From assembly GCF_001904615.1 (NCBI RefSeq), contig NZ_MRBY01000003.1:39249-103248 (forward strand): a DNA stretch of 64,000 bases, written 5' to 3'. Origin of the DNA: [Limnothrix rosea] IAM M-220. GTDB taxonomy: Bacteria; Cyanobacteriota; Cyanobacteriia; Cyanobacteriales; MRBY01. The notes beneath the pieces were generated by a model that ran no database searches, had not been told where the DNA came from, and saw only the letters and a list, made by a program, of their open reading frames with translations. This document shows positions 58,114-64,000 of this stretch, in pieces. Every line of letters starts with the position of its first letter. Positions within the stretch are counted from its first letter, which is position 1. The translations under genes and the position numbers were made by a program.

Positions 58114-59466
58114 ATGGGCAGAATCTTTATTTCCGCAGGGCACGGTGGCATGGAAGGGGGTCTTCTCGATCCCGGTGCTGTTGCAGGTAATACGACAGAA
58201 GCACAACAAATGATTCTTTTGCGGGATCAACTCGTGCCAGAAATACGGCGCTTGAAGCTAGAAGTTTTAGCGGTGCCGGATGATCTCAGTGCAGCGGATA
58301 CAATTCGCTGGATTAATGCCCGTGCCCGTTCTGGTGATATTGCCCTTGAGCTGCAAACGGATGCCTTTACTGATCCGAGTGTGAGTGGTGCTACGGCTTA
58401 CTATATTGCCAATAATAGTGATCGCAAAGATCACGCTAATCTTTTACTCAAGTCTTTATTGCGTCGCGTGCCGGAACTGACAAGTCGCGGGGCAAAACCG
58501 GATACCCAGACGGGTTTAGGTCGTTTGCCTTTTTGTCGGGAGGTGATGATTCCGTCGTTACTGCTTGATGTGGGCTTTTTAACGAGTCCGGGCGATCGCC
58601 GGCTACTGATTAACCGCCGTAAGGATTTTGCCCTTGGTATTGCTGAGGGTTTGGCGGCATGGCTACAGGATCTCAATGGTTTGGTGCCGAATATCCCCGA
58701 AACGACCTATCCTGCCATCAATATTTTGATTAATAAGCAGTCCTATGAAGAGCAAGGGATTTTAATTAACGGCAACTCTTATTTGCCTGTGGATCTTGTG
58801 GATCGTCTTGGAGTGAATGTTCTTGTGCAGGAATCTCTGCGTCTGGTGCAGTACCAAGGCATTGTCTATGTGAAGGCGATCGAGCTGCGAAATTTTAACG
58901 TGACGGTGGGCTGGGATAAGGAGACGCGCACTTTAATTTTGTCTTCGATTCGGGCGGTTTGTCCGGGGCAACTGGATCGCATTATGGGGGTGGGCAATAC
59001 GTCTGAGGTGCAGATGATTGTCTTTCTGAAAAATAATAATCCATCGGCTTTGCAACAATTTCCTGAGTTACCGAAGTTATACCGTGAAGAGGCGGCCATT
59101 GAAGGGGTTAATGCAGATATTGCTTTTGCGCAAATGTGTCTGGAAACGTCATTTTTGCAATTTATTGGTGATGTGGATGCGTCCCAGAATAATTTTGCGA
59201 ATCTTGGTTCGGCGGGCGGTGGTACGGCTGGGGCGACTTTCCCTAGTGCTCGTGTTGGTGTGCGTGCCCATATTCAGCATCTGAAGGCCTATGCTAGTTT
59301 AGAGCCTGTGGTGCAGGAAATTGTTGATCCTCGTTTTCGTTTTGTGACCCGTGGTATTGCGCCACTCATCCAGCAGCTTTCGGGTCGGATGTCGGCGGAT
59401 TTACAGTATGGCGATCGCCTGCTGGCGATGGTGCGTCGTCTCTATGAATCGGCAAAATTGCTTTAA
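58114..59466 (+). CDS. Three-domain peptidoglycan-hydrolase-like protein (amidase_3, stalk, glucosaminidase-like)
   Basis: 450 residues. Residues about 3-190 resemble amidase_3 (SAGHGGMEGGLLDPGAVAGN), but the usual third zinc ligand His in the IHANA strand is Gln (ALELQTDAF) and the catalytic Glu strand reads LLLDVGFLTS with Asp. Residues about 200-290 look like a copper-amine-oxidase-N stalk (INGNSYLPVDLVDRLGVN). The rest is glucosaminidase-like (NADIAFAQMCLETSFLQFIG, NNFANLGSAGGG). No signal peptide. Activity of the first domain is doubtful. Confidence 0.8.
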   Translation: MGRIFISAGHGGMEGGLLDPGAVAGNTTEAQQMILLRDQLVPEIRRLKLEVLAVPDDLSAADTIRWINARARSGDIALELQTDAFTDPSVSGATAYYIANNSDRKDHANLLLKSLLRRVPELTSRGAKPDTQTGLGRLPFCREVMIPSLLLDVGFLTSPGDRRLLINRRKDFALGIAEGLAAWLQDLNGLVPNIPETTYPAINILINKQSYEEQGILINGNSYLPVDLVDRLGVNVLVQESLRLVQYQGIVYVKAIELRNFNVTVGWDKETRTLILSSIRAVCPGQLDRIMGVGNTSEVQMIVFLKNNNPSALQQFPELPKLYREEAAIEGVNADIAFAQMCLETSFLQFIGDVDASQNNFANLGSAGGGTAGATFPSARVGVRAHIQHLKAYASLEPVVQEIVDPRFRFVTRGIAPLIQQLSGRMSADLQYGDRLLAMVRRLYESAKLL

Positions 59467-59575
59467 AAATCCATAGTGAAGTCTGTGTCAAACTAAAATC
59501 AAAAACTGGTTGGAAAATGGGGGCGATCGCCGTTTAAGATAGGGTTCGGACATTTCCAAGATGGAGAAATAGACC

Positions 59576-60166
59576 ATTTATACGCCGCCCCTTGCCCGTC
59601 TGATCGAACAATTTCAGCGTCTCCCCGGCATTGGCCCCAAAACTGCCCAGCGTCTTGCTTTGTATATTCTCAAGCGCCCTGAAAAGGACATTGAGGCTTT
59701 TGCTCAGGCATTGCTCAATGCGAAAAAACAGGTGGGAGTTTGCCAAACGTGTTTTCATCTTTCGGCGACATCGGTCTGTGATATTTGTAGTCATCCGAAA
59801 CGGCTACAGGACACGATTTGTGTGGTGGCGGATTCGAAGGATGTGATTGCCCTCGAAAAAACTAGAGAATATCGGGGTACATACCATGTGCTTGGTGGTG
59901 TGATTTCGCCGATGGATGGTATTGGCCCTGAGCAGTTAACGATTCAGTCGTTGGTGCAGCGGGCGAGTGATGAAGCGATTACGGAAGTGATTCTCGCGAT
60001 TAATCCCAGTGTGGAGGGGGAAACGACAACGTTGTACCTTGCTCAGCTCCTTAGACCTTTTGTAAAGGTGACGCGTATTGCTTTTGGTTTGCCGATGGGG
60101 GGTGATCTTGAATATGCTGATGAAGTGACGTTGGCTCGTGCCCTCGAAGGTCGTCGTGAACTGTAG
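59576..60166 (+). CDS. recR: Recombination protein RecR, with a non-canonical start
   Basis: 196 codons from ATT 59576. Without it the conserved N-terminus [20 protein letters not shown] is lost (the first ATG in frame, 59660, would drop the helix-hairpin-helix motif). An in-frame TAG sits at 59570-59572, so no ATG/GTG/TTG is available; GGAG (59563-59566) lies 9 nt before the ATT. The zinc finger [16 protein letters not shown] and Toprim [20 protein letters not shown] are complete. RecR joins RecF/RecO in loading RecA. Confidence 0.9.
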   Translation: MYTPPLARLIEQFQRLPGIGPKTAQRLALYILKRPEKDIEAFAQALLNAKKQVGVCQTCFHLSATSVCDICSHPKRLQDTICVVADSKDVIALEKTREYRGTYHVLGGVISPMDGIGPEQLTIQSLVQRASDEAITEVILAINPSVEGETTTLYLAQLLRPFVKVTRIAFGLPMGGDLEYADEVTLARALEGRREL

Positions 60167-60200
60167 TCGTGTGCTGTAAATGTCATAGTTTTAGCGACAG

Positions 60201-60254
60201 GGCGATCGCCTTGATCTTGGGATAGAAAAAGAGGCGATCGCCGCAAATTTTTTT
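60201..60254 (+). terminator. Possible terminator of recR built from two HIP1 palindromes
   Basis: GGCGATCGCC occurs at 60201-60210 and 60233-60242; the copies can pair with each other as a 10 bp stem, and seven T follow at 60248-60254 after five other bases. Each palindrome can also fold alone. Plausible, not certain. Confidence 0.4.
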
Positions 60255-60268
60255 ATTGATCAAAAACC

Positions 60269-60871
60269 CTAGAAAGTATTTTCTTTCACAATTTCAGAAA
60301 GAGAGAGTTGACCGGGTTTATCCCAAGGGTCTTGGATGCGCTTACCGATGGCAACCATGGGCCCCATGACATAGTCGGGCGGCAAATTAATGAGTGCTGC
60401 GACCTGCTCAATTTCAAAACCAATCATCGGGCAAGAATCATAGCCTAAACCCTTGGCTGTCAGCATCGCTGTTTGCATCGCCATCCCAATGGAGCGTTGG
60501 GCTTCATCCCGCTGTAACCATTCCTTGCCTGCGTAGAAAGGCGCGATCATCCCTGTAATTGTTTTTGAAACCTCTTCTGGCGCATTAACCCAGTAACGTT
60601 CGGGGGCTTTCTCCCAAGCTTTTGTGTCGCCTGTGAATATGATGAGTAGAGATGCATCGGTGATTTGGGCTTGGTCAAAACCGACGGCTCTCACTTGTTG
60701 GCGTAGTTTTGGGTCTTTGATCACCACCAGTCGCCAGTGTTGAATATTAAAGCTGGTCGGTGATTGGATTGTGGCATCTAGTATTTTTTGCTCAATGTCG
60801 GCGGGCATCTCGTGCTTTGCGTCGAAATGCTTAATCGAACGGCGTTGGTATACGGCTTCTAGGGTTTCCAT
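60269..60871 (-). CDS. Nitroreductase family protein
   Basis: 200 residues. FMN-binding hallmarks: YQRRSIKHFDAKHEMP, SPTSFNIQHWRLVVIKDP, SIGMAMQTAMLTAKGLGYDS and VAIGKRIQDPWDKPGQLSL. These homodimeric flavoenzymes reduce nitro groups, quinones or flavins with NAD(P)H. Monocistronic, convergent with recR. Confidence 0.92.
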   Translation of the reverse strand: METLEAVYQRRSIKHFDAKHEMPADIEQKILDATIQSPTSFNIQHWRLVVIKDPKLRQQVRAVGFDQAQITDASLLIIFTGDTKAWEKAPERYWVNAPEEVSKTITGMIAPFYAGKEWLQRDEAQRSIGMAMQTAMLTAKGLGYDSCPMIGFEIEQVAALINLPPDYVMGPMVAIGKRIQDPWDKPGQLSLSEIVKENTF

Positions 60872-61027
60872 TTTATTTTTGCTCCTAACTGTGGCGATCG
60901 CCCCGATGGACGACTACTCCACTAAGCATAAGCAACGGAACCCCCATGCTTCGTCTATCTAAATGTTTAAGTGATCGCTTTCTAGGACTATTTCTATAAT
61001 TGAGGCGATCGCCTTTATCTTCACCCC

Positions 61028-63925
61028 ATGCAAAAATCAGACCTTACTCAATCTGAAACTATCGACTTTGCCAAACACCCCGAACTTGTTAGCTCCTTCA
61101 AAATAATTTTGGGTGAAATTGAAACAATTATCGATGTTTTGCAACAAGAAAATCTCGACTTTTTATTATTAAGTAAACTCAACAGAAATTTACTTGAAAA
61201 CTTTCATTTAATTGTGAGTAAATATCCAGAAGCCCAGCAATATTATCAACAAAATTCTTATCAACTGGATGCTTTAGAATATACTCCTAGACAGCTAGAA
61301 CTACCCACTGATATTGAACATATCCGGCATAATCGAGAGCAAATACTTGAAAGACTTAAGCAGGCTCATCAATGTATTCAGCGACCTATTGAGCAGGCTA
61401 ACATTCATATCAATTATGTTCCTCAAGGGATTAGTAACGATCTTGCTCAGGGGGATGATCAGCTCAGTATTGAAGATGAGCTTCAAGCCATAGCGGACGT
61501 TTTACTTTTACGACAACTAGAACCCCCGATCGCCGTCGGGATTTTAGGGACATGGGGTAGCGGCAAATCCTTTGGTATGCATTTGATTCAGCAGCGAGTA
61601 AACGAAATTCGTTGTGGGAATCGGCAGACTGTTGAGGCTTGGGGAGAAGGATTAGAGGAAAACGATCCGGATCGAGAGAAGAAATTATCCCCCTATGTGG
61701 GACATATTTACCAAATTAAATTTAGTGCTTGGAGCTATGCGAAATCGAACCTATGGGCTAGTCTTATGGGGCAGATTTTTGCAGAGCTAAATGAGCAAAT
61801 TACCTTCGAGCGACAGTTACAGAAAGCTGGTGTAGATTTGCTGCAGGGGGGCAAGATTTGGGAGGCGCTCGAAAAACTAAATGAGGGCGATCGCCAATTT
61901 TTTTTAGAGCAAAATCTTGATCCAGAAACCCTCGCACGATTGCGTAAAATCGAGCTAAAAAGTGAGCTAAATGACGAGCTGATTATGACATTGCGGCGAT
62001 CGCAAAAACAAGCTCAAAAAGACCTTGAAAATCAAGAACAATTATTAGATCAAACTCAAAAAGCACTAAGGGAACGCCAGCTTGAGATTGCTGAAGGCAT
62101 GGATAATAATCTTACCCTTGTCCTCAAATCTTCCCCAGAAATCCTCAGCCAAATTCATAAATATTTCGGTGAAAATATCGAGCTAAAAGTCACCGAGCAA
62201 ATCCAAACAAAAGACCCAAATTTTGATCCACAGAATGTTAAAGAGCTAATCCAAGTTTTTGGTGAAAGTGCAAATTTATTTTTAGGCGATCGCCAACCCG
62301 ATGTCCTATCCATGCCAAGCCTATGGAGATGGGCAAAGCGAGCATGGCAACCATTATTACTCTTTCTGATTTTTGTTGTTTTATGTATTTTATTGCCCTG
62401 GAAAGTTGCCCCTTGGTTGGCAAATCTCGTTTCGTCTACACCCGATTCAACGGGTTGGGAAAATCTTTTTGAGACGGTCGGATTATTAGTGCCCGGCACG
62501 CCAGCCCTAATTCACTTGAGAGATTTAGTCGGTCGCTTTAATCAGTGGTCGCAGGAAGCAAAATTAACCATCCATGAAACCCAAAAAAAATTACAGCAAA
62601 AGATGCGTACCGAAATTGAAAAAGACGAAGAAGCGCAAAAACTAAATGCCCGTTTAACCATACTCAAAAAAGACATCGAACATAAACGTGAACAATTGCC
62701 AGAGTTGCAATATGATTCCCTCGCTGAATTTTTGGGCGATCGCCTCAAGCCAGAAAACTACAATAACTATCTGGGCATGATTAACCAAGTCCAAGTTGAT
62801 TTACAAGCACTCAGCGACAAATTATTGCCCCCTAAAGAAAAGCGCGGCGAAAAAATCAAAGAACTTTTCCCCCGTGGTGAACCGAGGGTTATTCTCTATA
62901 TCGATGACCTAGATCGCTGCCCCCCTAAACGTGTTGTGGAGGTACTCGAAACAGTCCAGTTATTATTAAAGACCCAGCTTTTTGTCGTGGTGTTGGCCGT
63001 GGATGATCGCTATATTGCCCGGGCATTAGAAGAAGTTTATTCCGGTGTACTGAAGCGTCGCGGCAAACCCTCTGGCATCGATTATCTCGAAAAGATTATC
63101 CAAATCCCCTACCGGATGCGTCCCATCTCCCCTGACACGATTAGTCGCTATCTCGGCTCTCAAATCAATATTCTAAGGGAAAAATCCGACGAACCCGAAG
63201 CCGCTACACTTCCACAAAAATCATTACCGCCAGCCCTAGAGCAAGCACCCATTCAACCAATCTCTGCACAGAAACCCGCCCCCCCGATGCAACAAACAAG
63301 TGACGCTGGGAATGGGGCGATCGCCCAACAGCAAGACTTTATGCCAGCCCAGCAAACCATACAATCAGAAAAATTAGAACCAATTGAACCCGAACCAGAA
63401 ACCTCAGATTTAGGCACCAATATCAACGAAATCAACACCATCGAACAAGACGAACTTGCTCTAATCATCAAATGCTGTCAGTACGTCGATATCACGCCCC
63501 GCACAGGCAAACGGCTGATCAATATCTATAAAATCCTCAAAATCATTTGGCAAAAACGCCAAGACCCATCACCTGAAACCAAACAAATTTTGTTCTCCTT
63601 TCTCGCTTTATCAGGGCGTTATCCAGACTTTATGCGCAATCTCTTTGAGGAAATTGACACTGAGCTACAAGAAAACCTCGATGACCCAGCAAATCAGTTC
63701 GATTATGTCTACTTGCTTGAAAAACTGCATCCCCAAGTTCCCAAAGCTGATTATCATGCCCAACGCGAATGGCGAAAATTCACCGCAGACATCAGCCGTA
63801 TGATGCCCACTAATCCTTTTATCCTAAGCAAAGACGATTTCGAATTAGCCTTATCTTTCTGTTTTGTGGGTGATATTGGTTATGATCCTGATGATTTTTC
63901 CCAAAACCCCATTATGCCGACTTAA
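61028..63925 (+). CDS. KAP-family P-loop NTPase
   Basis: 965 residues. Walker A is GILGTWGSGKSFGMHLIQQR at about 171-190; Walker B is RVILYIDDLDRCPPKRVVEV at about 619-638, with the sensor region LFVVVLAVDDRYIARALEEV after it. Between them lie a long coiled coil (320-365) and two membrane helices (about 440-460 and 480-500), the KAP arrangement of an NTPase with inserted membrane spans. A Pro/Gln-rich linker follows (about 720-810). KAP proteins include PifA of F plasmid, which excludes phage T7, so a defence role is possible. Alone, followed by a MITE. Confidence 0.85.
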   Translation: MQKSDLTQSETIDFAKHPELVSSFKIILGEIETIIDVLQQENLDFLLLSKLNRNLLENFHLIVSKYPEAQQYYQQNSYQLDALEYTPRQLELPTDIEHIRHNREQILERLKQAHQCIQRPIEQANIHINYVPQGISNDLAQGDDQLSIEDELQAIADVLLLRQLEPPIAVGILGTWGSGKSFGMHLIQQRVNEIRCGNRQTVEAWGEGLEENDPDREKKLSPYVGHIYQIKFSAWSYAKSNLWASLMGQIFAELNEQITFERQLQKAGVDLLQGGKIWEALEKLNEGDRQFFLEQNLDPETLARLRKIELKSELNDELIMTLRRSQKQAQKDLENQEQLLDQTQKALRERQLEIAEGMDNNLTLVLKSSPEILSQIHKYFGENIELKVTEQIQTKDPNFDPQNVKELIQVFGESANLFLGDRQPDVLSMPSLWRWAKRAWQPLLLFLIFVVLCILLPWKVAPWLANLVSSTPDSTGWENLFETVGLLVPGTPALIHLRDLVGRFNQWSQEAKLTIHETQKKLQQKMRTEIEKDEEAQKLNARLTILKKDIEHKREQLPELQYDSLAEFLGDRLKPENYNNYLGMINQVQVDLQALSDKLLPPKEKRGEKIKELFPRGEPRVILYIDDLDRCPPKRVVEVLETVQLLLKTQLFVVVLAVDDRYIARALEEVYSGVLKRRGKPSGIDYLEKIIQIPYRMRPISPDTISRYLGSQINILREKSDEPEAATLPQKSLPPALEQAPIQPISAQKPAPPMQQTSDAGNGAIAQQQDFMPAQQTIQSEKLEPIEPEPETSDLGTNINEINTIEQDELALIIKCCQYVDITPRTGKRLINIYKILKIIWQKRQDPSPETKQILFSFLALSGRYPDFMRNLFEEIDTELQENLDDPANQFDYVYLLEKLHPQVPKADYHAQREWRKFTADISRMMPTNPFILSKDDFELALSFCFVGDIGYDPDDFSQNPIMPT

Positions 63926-63937
63926 TAATTGCTGACT

Positions 63938-64000
63938 TAACGTGAGTTTTGCTTAAGCATACTCGGAAGTACGACGCGGTGAATGGGAGAGCGAGAGATC
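63938..64000 (-). mobile_element. MITE-like element, copy 4, truncated by window end
   Basis: From about 63938 the sequence reads ACGTGAGTTTTGCTTAAG, the right terminus of the element, so it has the orientation of copy 3. It continues with the conserved CGACGCGGTGAATGGGAGAG. It starts 12-13 bp after the KAP gene's stop. The other end and duplication are beyond the window. Confidence 0.8.

Noticed and set aside
1..64000. CRISPR array, tRNA or rRNA genes
   Set aside because: No regular spaced repeats, no T-loop (GGTTCGAATCC-type) with acceptor pairing, and no conserved rRNA blocks were seen on either strand.

Overview
This window comes from a phycobilisome-bearing cyanobacterium. It carries phycocyanin genes (cpcB, cpcA, cpcE, cpcF), an allophycocyanin-family subunit (apcF), several cyanobacterial families of unknown function (DUF2839, DUF2605), the pilus-taxis protein HmpF, and very many HIP1 octamers (GCGATCGC) both inside and between genes. 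Gene content resembles the Synechococcus PCC 7002 / marine Leptolyngbya type, but that placement is an inference. No rRNA, tRNA, CRISPR array or intact transposase was found.

Layout. 0-9.4 kb: the 3' part of proA, a large unfamiliar HTH-like regulator, a receiver-domain relic, glycogen phosphorylase, DUF2839, a von Willebrand A protein and a small membrane protein. 9.4-17 kb: AEC permease, RecJ, a PD-(D/E)XK protein, an M16 peptidase and a beta-helix/SLH protein. 17-27.3 kb: LysR regulator, apcF, a TnpB relic, DMT permease, SppA-like protease, AroH, then cpcF-cpcE-cpcA-cpcB (all minus strand, without rod linkers) and amt. 27.7-41.3 kb: a small ferredoxin, hemL, a pentapeptide-repeat membrane protein, a TPR relic split by a mobile element, an RND pump with a GerMN lipoprotein, a Uma2 protein beside a kinase relic, a PstS-like/sensor-kinase pair, and three tandem AIM24 paralogues. 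41.5-52.4 kb: DUF2605, a PPOX flavoprotein, modA coupled to an MlaE-type permease, then a pilus-taxis cluster (PatA-type regulator, PilH, PilI, PilJ) lacking a CheA, and divergent hmpF. 53-64 kb: a proteobacterial-type (class I) phosphoribulokinase, an HdrB-like FeS protein, a degenerate kinase-like protein, GNAT, a three-domain amidase-like protein, recR without a standard start codon, a nitroreductase and a large KAP-type P-loop NTPase.

The strongest unexplained signals are non-coding. A ~190-195 bp MITE-like element with imperfect terminal inverted repeats is present in three complete copies and a fourth cut by the window end. One copy splits a TPR gene, and removing it with one target duplication restores the reading frame. 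A 40 bp two-hairpin repeat occurs twice with a compensatory base-pair swap. Other points of interest are the class I PRK in a cyanobacterium, the apparent AUU start of recR, and relics of a receiver domain, a histidine kinase and TnpB.

Functionally the window mixes light harvesting (cpc, apcF, hemL for tetrapyrrole supply), carbon storage and fixation (glgP, PRK), nitrogen uptake (amt), DNA repair (recJ, recR), and surface motility (pil cluster, hmpF).
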